The position numbers and the translations under genes were made by a program. Shown here piece after piece: positions 37,027 to 49,605 of a stretch of 64,000 nt of DNA. Position 1 is the stretch's first letter. Every line of letters starts with the position of its first letter. The DNA is from Ixodes scapularis. Taxonomy: Eukaryota > Arthropoda > Arachnida > Ixodida > Ixodidae. Where the stretch lies: the NCBI RefSeq assembly GCF_016920785.2, contig NW_024609836.1, forward strand, positions 60,297,439 to 60,361,438, written 5' to 3'. The notes below the pieces were generated by a model. The model was not told the DNA's origin, searched no databases, and saw nothing but the letters and a program-made list of their open reading frames with translations.

Positions 37027-38561
37027 CACTTCACAGCGCCTTACAGCGCTACGAGTCAGAGGACGGCGCAATCCGAAAGTTTGAGAGCGCTCTGAAAGAA
37101 CCACGCGAATACACTTAGAGCCACGCTAAATTAACCTGAGACTCGGGTAGAGAGGAAATATCATAACGTAGAAGAGACAGAAAATAGACAGGACGACGTC
37201 TCAAATTCAGCTAACTCGTTCGTTTCGTCCACCTCCTTACATAGGCTCAATCTCAAGGTCATCACCACCAACACAAAGGACGAAGTCTATCCCGTTCAAG
37301 CGCCCAAGTTAGAGCGCCCGACTTCGTCCAACCGCGAATGGGCATCGGCTTTTTAGAGTGCTCTAAGAGACTGGAAATTGACCGCCGAATATACCATCGA
37401 AAATAGGTGGTGTAGCACTTAAACCCCTTCTCCCACATATAATACCCCAAAGCTCCATTTCGACATTCAGTCCAACGTTCAGTCCACCGACGTCGAAATG
37501 CCAATACCAACCTTAACGAGCGACTTGATAGCTGCGTGTTATAACTGATTAAATAGTCAATGTACGCATAAAGAAAAAAAGCTTAGATTTTCCAGCAGGG
37601 TCCATAAAACCTGCAGTGTTTTCCTGTAGTCTTTAATGCGTACATTACTGGGATGTTTTCATAAGTCGTATCACTCGACTATCGAACCGCTCGTGAGGTC
37701 GGTTCGACGTCGGTGAACTGAACGTCGAATTGTAGTTTGTGGGGTGTCATAAATGGGACAAGGGGTTTAAGTACTTACATTCCCAATTTCTGAGAGTGCG
37801 CGTGCCTTGCCGAGCCTGACGGGCCTTTAAAAATGAGACACCCTCGCTCGCCGCTATGTTCCGATTTCTGCGATATCAACGAGAAAACGCCTGTTTGCAG
37901 GTAGACCCGCTGGACGGCGCCACGCGTCCAGCCCCTTGCGCCGATTGGTAAGCTCTCCCCTACGCAACTTCAGTGCACGGTATTTGAGAGAGACCCTCGC
38001 CTTTGCTACGCACACATTGACGATGCATCCCGCACGGGTGGCGAAACGTGCAATGAATTTCTTCTCGTATGTTTTGTGTACTTGTTATCTCAGCTGCCCT
38101 TGGTAGCACCGGCGGTATAGACAAAGCGAGCCAACTGGAACGAGGCGGATCTACGGTCAAGAGCCGAATCCAGCCGGCGCGTATTACAATAACACGGGCC
38201 AGCGAAAGCCCAAGAACCGTCGACGGCACACACTCCGCGAACGCAAGACGTCGAGGCACCGAAAAAGCCTGACGCCGGACGCAAAAAGGCTCGCTCGCAC
38301 ATTTAGTGCGATCGACGGGGTTGTTGTTGCAACTACCCGTGGCAGTTACGACGAGGTTTCAGACGAGATCAGAGAAACAGATAACACAACATCGGCGCCA
38401 TCTATCGGGTACGAACACGAAACACCTCCGAGCTTTCTGCATATTGTTTTACGTGTCACAAAATCCAGCGCTAGGGCATGAATATCCCGGGGGAGGGCGC
38501 AAATAATCGTCACGTTGACTTATTTTCTCGTGGCTAGAATTTAGTGCACAATATAATTAAG

Positions 38562-38594
<33 letters not shown>

Positions 38595-41249
38595 CCCCCT
38601 TCCCGTTGGTACAAATTTTCTGCACAAACGTAATACACTCAGATTTTTTTTTTTTTTTTTGCTTTTCAAGGTTTTAACGCACACGGTAACGCGCACGAAG
38701 AAACAAGGATAATTACGATGAAACATTAAGTGTGTACGAGATAGCAGATTTATGCGGCCTAATACAAACGAAGGGTACAATGGCATACATCATTCTATAC
38801 ACTGCATGGGTGAAACCACGAGGGCGAAAGAAAAAAAAAAAGTATGCCACGCAACGTTAAAAGATAAAACTAAGAAAAGCGATTCTTGATAGTTTCGACA
38901 GCCCACACGCTCATAAAATGTCACCGAGAAAGCACGCCATCGAACACGTTCAAGGACGAAATCAGTCCAAATAAAAAAAGAAACACATGCTACCGACCAA
39001 CAAGCTATTGGAGGGGTCAAAGTACTCTCTCATATAACGCCATGCCCACCCCTATTAAAAACAAAAAAAGGAACAATTTCAAAAACCACCCACCCAACTA
39101 TAATATGAACAAAAAAAAAAAAATACATATATAAAACGACTCTGGTTCTCCCACGATTTCAGTTCAGCAGCCACCTCCCAAACCGCGCAAAAAGAACTAC
39201 TGCTACACCAAAAAATAAAGAAAAATGAAAGAGAAGCGAGACCCAGCTGTGTCCCAAACAAACAGCGCCTGCCCTTCCCCTTCACCTGTCAGGTAATACT
39301 CCCTCCCCCACCTCCCCCGGTCTATTTAGACGCCACCAAGCTTCCGACGACACAACAATGCGCCCGGCCTGGATGCCTCCAACAAAGCCAACAACAATAA
39401 CGGCACAAAAATTCAAGTAAAAAAAAAAAAAAAAAAAAGGATTAAGTAAAAATACGAAAATTAGATTTTCTTTCTGAAGACGCAGTCGGTTGGTTGGTCC
39501 CACACACTCCAACGCTGACCCAGAAATCGCCCACCTATACTTTTCATTTATTGCGGGAAAAGATCCAGATAATACATCTTTTTTTCTCTCCTATTCGTGC
39601 GCTTTTTATTTTTTATTTTTTTTTTTTTATTTTCATTATTTGTCGGCAGATTTGATTATTACACGCTCTGCGGTGAGGGGAGGAACTATTTGCAACGTGG
39701 GTATACGAGAGAGCCGCCCTGTGAGCCGTACGAAACAATAAACCTATGCAAAAACGCGTCTTGACATGAAAAAAAAAAAAAAAATACCTTCGTTTTTTTG
39801 TTTTGTTTTTTTCAGTTCTTTTATATTAGGTATGGAATTGAACCGTGTCAGTTCGAAGCTAAACGTCATAATACAAAAATTATTATTTTTTTTTACACTG
39901 TGTGTATTGGCACCAGTTTCTGGTTTAATGTTTTTCAAGTTTAGTTTTAAATGTGTCGAAGCAGAGGCATCCGATTTGCAAACTATTTTTTTATTTTTTT
40001 ACAGAATATATTATATATACCATACTTCACTTCCCGTGACGAGATGCTGAATACAACAAAACAAGATTGAGCCAAAATAGATAACTTTAAACATTTGTAG
40101 CTCTTAACAATTCGATTTGCCAGACTGCAAAACATTTCTTGCCGTCCATTTTTTCTTTCTTTTTTCCTGTTACCTACCGACAGTTGTGTACTCCTGCTAT
40201 ACAAACCGCCGATGGAATCTTCAGTAATCATAATTAATAATAAAAAATACTAGGGGCGCGTTTACTATCGTTTATTTGTGCTGTTATAGACTAGTCACTA
40301 GTACACTGACAGTACTCCGGTTCTGTTATGATCCCATGGTGGAAACACCAGTTTATGTTAAAACAAACGAATAACTAAAACAATAAAACCATTAGCCCGA
40401 GAGCCAGCGCATTTAAATCACGTGCCTAAAACAAAAGCAGCAAGAAAAAAAAAGAAGAAAAGCAGCGGGGAAATATGGGGCAAGGTCTGAAGCGCACCTG
40501 CAGCAGTGGGATATCGGTCTTGTAAACAACATTTCGCGCAACAGGCGCATAGATCGTGGTCGATTCACAGGCGGTTTCCGTATCTATCTATCCCTCTCTC
40601 TCTCTGAACAAGAATTCGCTGTAACATCTATCCTCAAGACAAAAAAAAATAAAACCAAGTTTTGCGTATTGTCGATGTGTTGCGCGAGGTAGCTTGTACA
40701 CAAGATTTGGTTGTCGATGGAAGAAGCGGTGCTTTGGCATTTGAAACGCGTACCTCTTGATATAACATATAGGATCTAATCTAAAATGCGCCTACATACG
40801 TCTTAATTCCCCACATAAAAGGAGAGATATTAGTAACACTGCAAAAAAAGCCCGATTTTTTTTTTTTTTTTTTTTTATTGCGGTTTTTGACATGAAAACG
40901 AGTATAGACAAGGAAGCCATAGCGCTACATTTTGAACATCATCCGAAGAGGCATACGCGGGGCGCGGATTAGTCACGAGCGCTGCGTCAGTGTTCGGCTG
41001 GAGTTCGTGTCCAATCAGTGAAGACAGTCCCAGCCGAACGCTAGCCCAGTGTTTGCCGGCAATCGAAACCGCCCGACGTGGCGAGCAATCCGGACGTTCG
41101 AATGAATGGATGGATAACAATGGCTGTATACTATACCCTCTATAACGGGCGGTAGCTTGCGCCACATAGCCTAAAAAAAAACTGATTTTTTTTTTCTTCT
41201 TTTTTTTATTTCCCACTTTTTAAGCCAATGGATTTTGTGACTATCACCG
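37027..41249. other. EHD intron segment, nothing assignable
   Basis: A C31 tract (38562-38592), T runs (38645-38660, 40859-40877) and many A runs. A copy of the dispersed repeat lies at about 41105-41170 (GGATGGATAACAATGG ... GGCGGTAGCTTGCGCCAC). Long open frames here are AT-rich noise. Confidence 0.4.
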
Positions 41250-41426
41250 AATCGAGAAAATAATCAGGAAAAAAACAAAAAACTTTGTACCTCGTTCAGT
41301 TTTCCTAAATAATTTCCAATTTTCTAACGAAGACCCTGGGCAGGACCCAAGTTGATCCAGCCCAGGGGCTTCGGTACCAGTGGCGTGGCCAAGAACTTTT
41401 TTCCGGGGGAGGATAGGTGGACCGAA

Positions 41427-41464
<38 letters not shown>

Positions 41465-42062
41465 CGGCTAAAGTTCCATAAACTTCCCTTTTGGCTACGC
41501 CACTGCCCGGAATGTCTGTCGCCCCTTCGGCGAGGGCAGGGCTAAGCTCCTTACGTTTTAGTATCACATGCTCAATTGTTTTCGTCACCTCTTTACCTAC
41601 TGCGCACATAGTAACAGTATCTTCAAATTTAACCCCATCTCAAGACTCCCGTCCTCGGCTCAAACAGCAAATGATCGAATAAAACTTCCTTATTTATTTC
41701 TTGCCTTCGTGACCTATACATCGTTAAAGGCTGACCCCCCGCATTTTCTCCTCCCACCCCAATCTCGTTTGCCCGTCTGCGGGAACCTCCTTCTAAGCTT
41801 TCGTGACCGTTTCGTCCATTTCGTGTTTGCACTCCTCATAGGTATTTATATATTTTGTGCGCCCACCGCACGTCCTCCAAGTCTGTTATCCTTTGGTCAA
41901 AATTTACTTCGCTCACTGGCTCTCCGCTCTCAAACAATGACCAGCCCAAACCACCTCTACACTCCCTCGGTTTGAAGTATAGTATTCCCATGCGCCCCCA
42001 GAGATCCGAACCCATTAGGCCTGGTAATTTCTACCTCAAGGTTTCCATTCCCTCCATATACG
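41250..42062 (-). pseudogene. Decayed non-LTR retrotransposon ORF2 C-terminus
   Basis: On the minus strand, pieces in successive frames read GLGWSLFESGEPVSEVNF then RWAHKIYKYL (41833-41950), GVQTRNGRNGHESL with LTMYRSRRQEINKEVLFD (41629-41832), and CAVGKEVTKTIEHVILK then ELSPALAEGATDIP (about 41510-41600). The order and the CxxCG...TIEHV...C layout are those of the region downstream of reverse transcriptase in LINEs common in ticks, as I remember them. Stops and frame changes separate the pieces, and the second Cys of the C...H...C motif is already altered. A hAT MITE has inserted into it at 41378-41505. Confidence 0.6.
41378..41505. mobile_element. hAT-type MITE, 128 bp, with internal G38 tract
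   Basis: Ends CAGTGGCGTGGCCAAGAA (left) and, on minus, CAGTGGCGTAGCCAAAAGG (right) are hAT-like. The flanking 8-mers TTCGGTAC and CCCGGAAT agree only in part, so the duplication has decayed or the ends are off by a little. A run of 38 G lies at 41427-41464. Confidence 0.65.
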
Positions 42063-42084
42063 GCATTGGATGAATGGATTTTAA

Positions 42085-42246
42085 TAGGGAGTTGTAGTAG
42101 ATCGTTTATCTCCTCTACTACGGTATCCGTGAAGAAAACGCCGCATCTGCGCATGCGCGCCGCCAGCCTTGTCTGCATAGTTCAAGGTCTTGTGGCGGAT
42201 TACGTAGCGCTATCCGGCTGCGGAAACGGTCTACTACAATTCCCTA
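42085..42246. mobile_element. MITE of the GGGAGTT family, about 160 bp
   Basis: Ends TAGGGAGTTGTAGTAGATCG and, on minus, TAGGGAATTGTAGTAGACCG. If the outer TA is the target duplication, this is a Tc1/mariner-style element. It directly abuts the next MITE. Confidence 0.72.
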
Positions 42247-42247
42247 A

Positions 42248-42401
42248 AGGCCCGTTCACACTCTTGCAACCGAGTACGACCGAGAGAGACCAAACCGGTT
42301 TTTAAGCCTCTTGCGATCTCTTAGGACCAGCTCCGCTCAGCGCATCCGATCCCAAGAAGTCTTTCTCGGTCGTACTCGGTTGCAAGAGTGTGAACGCGCC
42401 T
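42248..42401. mobile_element. PIF/Harbinger-type MITE, 154 bp, TSD TAA
   Basis: About 38-bp inverted repeats: AGGCCCGTTCACACTCTTGC then AACCGAGTACGACCGAGA on the left, and the same with one or two changes on the minus strand at right (AGGCGCGTTCACACTCTTGC). TAA at 42245-42247 and 42402-42404. Confidence 0.85.
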
Positions 42402-42404
42402 TAA

Positions 42405-43130
42405 TGGTTATACCCTCGGGCGGTAGGTTGCTCCACCTAAACTAACCACCCCCCCCCCCCCTTTTTTTTCCAAACTAACCACCCCTCCCCCTTTTTTTTC
42501 GCGCAATTTTTTTTTTTTTTTTTTTTTTTGCAATTTTGTAATTATTACCAGGCAGTGTGTGCTATCGACAGGACTACCTTTGGGGGAACCGGCAAAAAGG
42601 AAAAACTAAAACAATCACCCACCCCCGCTTCCTTAAAAAAAAAAAAATAGCGAGGTAGTCGGCAATTTTCCTCTGGTCAAACCTAGTCAGCGTCCCCAAC
42701 ACTGGCAGACAGGGTTGTGACTTTGGGCGGGGGGACACGCAATGTGTGCAATGTTCCTTCGGCTTGCACCCAGTGTTGACTTCGTAGCTCAGGGCGGGTT
42801 CGTTTTCTTATTTTTTTTCGGCGCGTGCATAGCAATTTACCGACAGTCCGAGACGGCAAACAATCCCGTTCGAAATGACAGCAGCACACCCATCTTACGC
42901 CACGCACGAGCGCGTATCGCCCCCCGAAACTACTCGAAACACGCCCCTTTCGGGCTGTTCTGCTATCGTTTCCTTCGCGCCACGGGACATGACGTCACGC
43001 ACGGCTACTCGCCTGACCAATCGCCTGCTCTCGGGACGCCGCCCGCGTTTCGATCGGGGACGTCCGTCGTCTGCTTTTATCTCCGCTGAATAACGGAGAT
43101 ACAGAATTCAAAGCAGACGTCGATGACATG
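42405..43130. other. EHD intron segment, nothing assignable
   Basis: C/T runs around 42448-42530 and GC-rich unassigned sequence after 42700. A diverged copy of the dispersed repeat begins at about 42418. Confidence 0.35.
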
Positions 43131-43900
43131 TTCGTACCGACACGCACGGACGGTGACTGCCCGATTGGCATGAGGAGCGTCTGATTCAACGTGTCGCTTT
43201 AAAAGAAATCATACAAACTCATTATTATATTAGGCAAAAAAAAAAAAACTATCACGTAAGATAGAGCGTTACTCGCGCCCTCTATGGAGACTGGTGAGCA
43301 GCTCAAAGTGTTACGGCGAATGCCCGATTGGTGTGAGGAGAGTCCGATTCAACGCGCCACCTTATTAGAAATTAAGCGATCGATAATCGCACAGAACTTC
43401 GTAATAATAGGCAAAGAACACGCACAAAAAGTATCGCATACAAACTCGTAATATTAGGCAAAGAAGACGCGCAAAAAGTATCATGGACAATTCCATCTCA
43501 AATGGAGCGTAACTGGCGCCCCCTATGGCGACTGGTGAGCAGCTCGAACTGTTACGGTGAAATGCTCGATCGGTGTGTGACTCAGCGTCCGATTCAACGC
43601 GTCGTTTCATGGGAAATTAAGCGACCGACAGATCGCATATGCACTTATTAATAAATGCGTAGGGTTCTCGCGACCTCAGATGTGGCGTCGATGACATCGG
43701 AGGGGACTGTGACAGGCCCCTCACTGTGTCCACAAAAGGAGGTGCACGAAGAGACCCTATAAACGCTACGTATTCAGAACGCCTTTGGGTAACGCCAGAG
43801 ACAGATAATTGTTATGTTAGGGGAACAACATACTAAAAGTGTCAATGGAATAAACGGACAATTTTAAGTAAGACGGAGCTTAATTCGCGCCCTCTATAAC
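43131..43900. repeat. Satellite-like tandem repeat, units about 160-240 bp
   Basis: The block GCCCGATTGG...GTCCGATTCAACGCG recurs at 43159, 43322 and 43564 (spacings 163 and 242), and GACTGGTGAGCAGCTC at 43289 and 43530 (spacing 241). The block GCGCCCTCTAT/GCGCCCCCTAT precedes it. A decayed further copy lies around 43800-43900. Confidence 0.7.
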
Positions 43901-46900
43901 AAGAAACAAATATCTAAAAAAAAAAAACTATCCACTGTATTATGAGAACTTTCTCCGAATCACATTCACGTCTAGCACCAAAAGTACCACTAGGTGTCAG
44001 TCAGGACGCCCGGGGAATCGATCGCTCCGTCGCTATATTTGCGTGTTCGTACTTTCCCCTGATAGCAGCATTGACTCTCTTTTCCTGTAGTTTAAAGACG
44101 CAAACAATGCGAACTTAATTTTTTTTTTTTATCTTTCAATATTTTTTTTTTGGTTTTCGGCTTGCTTCCGCATGTGTGATCTGACCGTGCACGTTTACTG
44201 TTACTGCACAGGGGTACCGAGAAGTCGTCAAGTTGCATAAAGCATTTTTTCACCCTCTCTGCATTTCCATCCAATCCACTCAAAATGCAAATAAACAATG
44301 TTTCAATGCTCCAACATGTCTAGAGCGTGTCTCATGCATGTATACGAATGCATCACGGTCCGGTTTTGTAGATGTGTAGACTTGCATGATTACCATGCGC
44401 TTTACATGACCGCACCTGTTCTGTGTGAACTTCAAGAGGCCTTCCTAAATTTGCTGTAATACAGTCTTTTTTTTTTTTTTGCTGTTTAGTAGATAAAATA
44501 GATATAAGAAATCGTATTTGTGCTGCGACCAATTTCTTCGCTTCGTTTTTGCTGGTGTCCCAAAACATGCAAAGACAACGGTCGGAAGTTAAACCAATTA
44601 CAGGGATGGAAGAAGCATTTGACCTTTTTAGCAGGTAAAATTATGGGTTTGGAGCAGCCATTGGTGCGCTTGAAGCAGATGTCAACATCTGTTAGCACAT
44701 CACTTGAAAAAAAAAAAAAAGTGATTGTATCGCTAAATGAGCTCACATTTGATGATTGAGTGCTCCTTTTGATACTGGAGTAATAAGAATAGACACGGCG
44801 CAAAGAAAACACAGATTTTTTTTTTTTTTTTTTGTCTTTAGAAATAAGGTTTTGGTCAAAGTAGGTTCAATTTACAATGGGTACTAAAATTGCTGAAAGA
44901 TGACTCATGACTCTATCACATCCGGTAGTTTATTTAGCCTGTAAACGTAATTTGGGCAAAATTCCAGCAAAGAAACAGCATACCCACTACTAATCTATCA
45001 ATGAAACTGCGACCCCCAAGTTTTAGGATCCTACCAAACTCAAGACTCTAATATTGTAAAATGTAAAAACAACCGCCCACAAATAATCATGTAAACCTAG
45101 ACTTGTATTTTAAAAGTGGCACCGCTCTTTCTCGGCGGTTGGAGTCAGGGTTAAGTCAAAGTTGACTGCTTTTTCGATCGACAGCTGCACGGAAACAACC
45201 CTGACTATCGTATTTATTCAAATGTAAACCCGCTTTTTTTCTCTCTTTCTCGGCGCAGTTTTTTTTTTTTTTTTTTTTTTTTTTAGGATTAGCTATCAAC
45301 CTACAATCGATACCAAAGAAAGCAGACCTGTAATTGCACCGAGCATAATTTCCGAGCTTATTGCTCTAACCCGGGCGCTCACCCGTGTCAGCAGCCGCTC
45401 CTATACACTCCGGTGCAAAGCGGAGAAGCCCAATGCGCGCACGCTTATGAGAGGCGGCACGTAGGCATGCGGTAGACACGATAATCGAGTGATCTCATCA
45501 GCGGTCCAGGACCCTAATACTGTCTTTTCACCGGTAGTACTCGCCATCCTACTACTATGCAATGTTTCCTCGCGACCTTTAGTTCCTGTCACCGCCGACA
45601 TCGGTCTGGAAATGTAGACGATGTCGGAGATTAACCCCCCAGCGCATCAACCGGCCAGCGCAAGTGACGAGCAATCTCGACGCTTCGTTTCATCTGAACT
45701 ATCATCGCAGCCGACGCTACGAGCCACTGGGACGAGCAAAACAGCGTCAAAGGACGACGCTATGGCATTCTTGCGCCTTGTGTCTGCGGAACGTTCAAGT
45801 TTATCTGTTCTGGATTTGACTTGAAAAAATAAATAAATCATTGATTGATCGATTGATTCCTGTGCGTGTTCTTTCACTGACTAAACCAAGTGGGGCGAAT
45901 ATCCCGTGACTTGCACTTTTAGTGCCTGTTTGTTGTCGTACGTGTTCGAGCCTTCGATTGTGCAGCTCCACTCTGTGAAATACATATTTGTGCAAATTTC
46001 CTTTCCGCCTACTTATCTGCATATTAGAGTCAACCAACAATAAAACTGAATTCATATGACTTTTCTTGAGCTTATCTCGTAGCAAGAGTGACGCAATTGT
46101 TAGCAAAAAAAAAAAAAAAAGTATTTTGGCACAAGATGTAGCAGACTTTCGTTCATGGCGCAATTTGGCACAAATGGCGTAGCACTTCCATCACTGCAAT
46201 TAATTACGCGCAATCAACGCTACCGCACACCTTCAGGAAGGCAGGTGAGCGAGACTTCCACTACGGGCCTTCGAAAGTCAACAATAACGCAGACAGAACA
46301 AACAAGGCGCAGCCAAAGCTCGCGCCGAAAGACAAAGCCGAAGCCAGCGCAAGCCGGGACATATAAACAACATAGCAGACGGACCAAAAACTAAACGAGC
46401 CGTCTGCTTCGACCACCAGTGTGGGGGACGCACCCCAGAACGGCCTACGCGAAAGATTCGGCAGACAGAAGACAGTAATCCAGAGAGCAACCTTGGCATC
46501 AGAATATAAACGAAGAGAAACAAGCCACACAACCACGTCAGAAATTAAAAGAAACCTATAGCAGACGACAGGCGTCAATCCGGATACCAAACGACGGTGG
46601 CGATACGCTCGGCTGAATCAGATGCACGTTAAATCATGATAACAAAAAGAAAGGACGAGAATTTAAACGCAACAAAGGCAGCCGGGGGTATCTCCGAAGT
46701 CCACGCGTGCAATCCGAGAGGGAAATTGACCAATCCCCCCGGACAACTTTGCCCGCGCGCTTCATTAAAAAAAGATTAACATAAAAGAAAACAAAAAAGC
46801 CGCCGTACCTGCTCCGCGTTTCTTCGTCTGTTGTGTATTCTGCTTTCGCGTTAGCTCCGGGGGATTCGCTCCGCTATGGCAGCCGTTCAATGGCAGGCAG

Positions 46901-47099
46901 GCAAGCAGACAGGCAAGGCGGCACGGCAAACCAGAGAGCCCAGATTTAGGAGTCGGTGCAACTCAAACCACGGAGCGCGTTCGCAATGTCATGGCGGAAG
47001 CCTTCTGTGCACAGATTGGATGCATGTGCGTAGCGGGTGTTCTCAGGGTTTAGTAAAGCGGCAGCTCTACGGGGCCAACCAACCTCGGGAGCCGTGTAA
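43901..47099. other. EHD intron segment, nothing assignable
   Basis: T runs at 44119-44130, 44468-44480, 44818-44833 and 45260-45284. An open frame at 45621-45824 followed by AATAAATAAATCATTGATTG could be a retroelement tail, but the protein is not recognised. Confidence 0.3.
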
Positions 47100-47225
47100 G
47101 TACGAAAAAAAAAAAAAGAAAAGAGAAGAAGAAGACGGCAATTGATGCCAAGGATTAAACTCCGGTGACCGGCGTGGAAGCCGAGTGCGCTGCTGACTGA
47201 GCCAGGGACACAGCACCCAAGAACG
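47100..47225 (-). mobile_element. Possible tRNA-derived SINE head
   Basis: On minus, TGGCTCAGTCAGC (box A-like, 47192-47204) is followed 29 nt later by GGAGTTTAATCC (box B-like, 47152-47163), the spacing of an internal pol III promoter. The acceptor ends do not pair, so it is not a tRNA gene. It is followed by a pyrimidine/T-rich tail to 47103. A tick SINE family (Ruka) is known to be tRNA-derived; I cannot confirm identity. Confidence 0.4.
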
Positions 47226-48662
47226 GGAGGAGCGGAAGCAGGTGGTGAAAGAAAGAGCACGTGGAACGAGGAGGAAAGAAAGGGCAGAAAAGCGCGCTTC
47301 CCCTCTCTTGGTGGCCAAGAAAATTCAGCGCAAAGACTTTGTATCCGGGTGGGGCTGAAGAGAAACGCGCAGCGTCATGAAGAGAAAATGGTGTGACGCG
47401 ATCCGTTTCCATAGAAAACCCCCGCTAGGCAAGTCCACCAGCCACCCCAAGCACTGAAAAACTAAAGGTCACCCTGTTCTAGGCACCACCCGAACTAAGA
47501 GCCCCACCAACCCTATAAAGCTACCGCATTTAAACGCGCTCAACAAAATACCCAAACAAGCAGTCTTTTTTTTAAATTCATTATTATTATTATTATTATT
47601 TGAATTCGAGCAAAGCTTGATTTTCTCGCGGGGTTTATTCTTCTTCGAATTCGGAAAGTGTTTTTTTTTTTTTTTTCCTTTTCATTTCGAACTTTTTTTT
47701 TTTTTTTTCGTAGATTCGGCGCTTTTCATTGTCAATTGTTTTTTTATTTTTGTGTGTGTGTGAGTCTGGCAAGAAATTGCGGTTTACCGGGGGCTTAGAT
47801 TCGAGGAAGTAACCCCCACGCCCCAGCCTGGGATTCCCCCAAAATCCAGGAAACGTATACGCGTGATCTGAATACTTGGAAAACGCCCTCGGGCTCGTAG
47901 CGATAAGTGAAGGAAAGCGAGACAATGTTCCCAAGGAAGAAGCATGCCTGGCGGACAGTTCATTGGGGGTCGTGCTACGACGGGTCAACCCAAAATAAAA
48001 CTGCAGATAAAAGATTTCCCTCCCGTGAGGCCTGATATTTTTCTCATTCATGGCCGGCTCTAATTCGGGGCTGTCTAATTTTCTCAAATTTGATTTAAAA
48101 AAAAAAAAAAACGCAATTCGGGGGTTAATTACTGGACTTTATCGGCACTTGGGCATTTATACCGACCACTTGGAACCCTACTCATGAATCACGTGGCCTC
48201 TACGATTGAGCAGTTGGACGCACTCTCATATCTAGGCACATTACGGCAAACCAACCCCTTGACAAGAACGAAACATTCCACGAGATAAACAGAGGGCCGC
48301 GTCTGCAGATAACGTAAAAGACAAAAAGAAAAAAAAAAAGAAGTGACGCAAAGGGAGGGCAATGGAGAAATGAGCAGAAATGGGTCGTCCGCTAATCTGG
48401 ATGATTCATCTCCGAAGAATCGCTTGCGGCCGACTCTTCATTAAAAACCGCGACGGACCACGAGATACGTACGCTTCGCCGCAAACGGCGTGTGTACATT
48501 AAACTTGAAAAGTCACGGTGGTTTGAGAAAAAAAAAAAAAGTAGGGCAACAGACAATCTCGAATATAAACGAATAATAATAATAAAAAAAAAAAGATGTG
48601 CGTAAAGATTTCTCCGATTTAAATCGCTAAACATTTTCTACATTTTTTTTTCTTGCGCGCGT

Positions 48663-48693
<31 letters not shown>

Positions 48694-49232
48694 GGGGGGG
48701 GAATTCTGACCGACTGTTAATTTAGGTGGTTCGTTCCTCCCATTAAATGCGCGACGAGCAGGCAAGATGCACGGAGAGCAAAAAATCAAAGAAAGAATCA
48801 ATGCCCGAAGTTTAATTATCCACAAAGCACAGCTGCTATATATACCATGCACATAGTACGCCGCACTTGCAGCTGCACCCTTCGGACCTAGAGTAAACCG
48901 TTCATGCTTGTTACATTTTCAGTTGTGCTCGCGACTCGACGAAATCGGGACAAAATTTACGCACTGTCAAACTCAAAAGTCGTTCTATTTTCGTGCCAAT
49001 GTAAATGTAAGAAAATGGCGGCTACCGTCGCTACTTGCAAGCATTAATTTAAAAAAAAGAAAAGAAAAGAACGAATACAAGAAAAAAATAGAAAAATATT
49101 GAAAGCGCAATGAACTCACGAGTCAATCACTGTCTGCCAATAACACCCCCGTTTCCCACTGATACATTACACTTATCAGATTGAAGAAAAATATCTACCC
49201 ACATAGCACCTATTAAAAATCAATCTAAAGGC

Positions 49233-49235
<3 letters not shown>
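47226..49235. other. EHD intron segment, nothing assignable
   Basis: Low complexity with T runs at 47661-47676 and 47692-47708, (ATT)n at 47580-47600, (GT)n running into a G25 tract at 48660-48701, and A runs. No gene. Confidence 0.35.

Positions 49236-49319
<84 letters not shown>
49236..49319. repeat. (AT)n microsatellite, 84 bp
   Basis: Perfect dinucleotide run immediately left of the ribozyme-like palindrome. Confidence 0.97.
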
Positions 49320-49321
<2 letters not shown>

Positions 49322-49323
<2 letters not shown>

Positions 49324-49500
49324 TGAGAAGAAAAAAACCCTTAGTGAAAACAGCAACAACGGACGATTTAATCTTCGACGTTTCGGCCGGAGTCCGGCCT
49401 TCGTCAGGAAGTCTTCCTGACGAAGGCCGGACTCCGCCGAAACGTCGAAGATTAAATCGTCCGTGGTTGCTGTTTTCACTAAGGGATTTTTCTTCTGAGT
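49322..49500. ncRNA. Head-to-head pair of hammerhead-ribozyme-like sequences (palindrome)
   Basis: Two arms of about 88 bp are inverted copies meeting near 49411. On the plus strand the right arm reads GTCTTC-CTGACGA-A-GGCCGG...-GAAAC-GTC-GAAGAT. CTGANGA and GAAAC are the conserved hammerhead core halves, GTC is a valid cleavage triplet, and GTCTTC pairs with GAAGAT as helix I. The left arm on minus has the same core with a perfect six-pair helix II (GGCCGG/CCGGCC). Helix III would be only AC/GU with no loop, as in the minimal hammerheads of Penelope-like retroelements, which are thought to work as dimers. One extra A between CTGACGA and helix II is non-canonical. No reverse transcriptase is nearby, so this looks like a terminal remnant or a small non-autonomous element. 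Confidence 0.55.
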
Positions 49501-49538
49501 TATATACCCACGCCTTCGGCCTCCCGCCACCATGCCCG

Positions 49539-49539
<1 letters not shown>

Positions 49540-49600
<61 letters not shown>
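49540..49600. repeat. (AT)n microsatellite, 61 bp
   Basis: Second AT run, right of the ribozyme-like palindrome, separated by about 40 bp of unique sequence. Confidence 0.97.

Positions 49601-49605
<5 letters not shown>

Noticed and set aside
45621..45824. 67-codon plus frame followed by AATAAATAAATC and TGATTGATT repeats
   Set aside because: Looks like a possible retroelement tail or small gene, but the protein is unrecognised and there are no splice or promoter signs.
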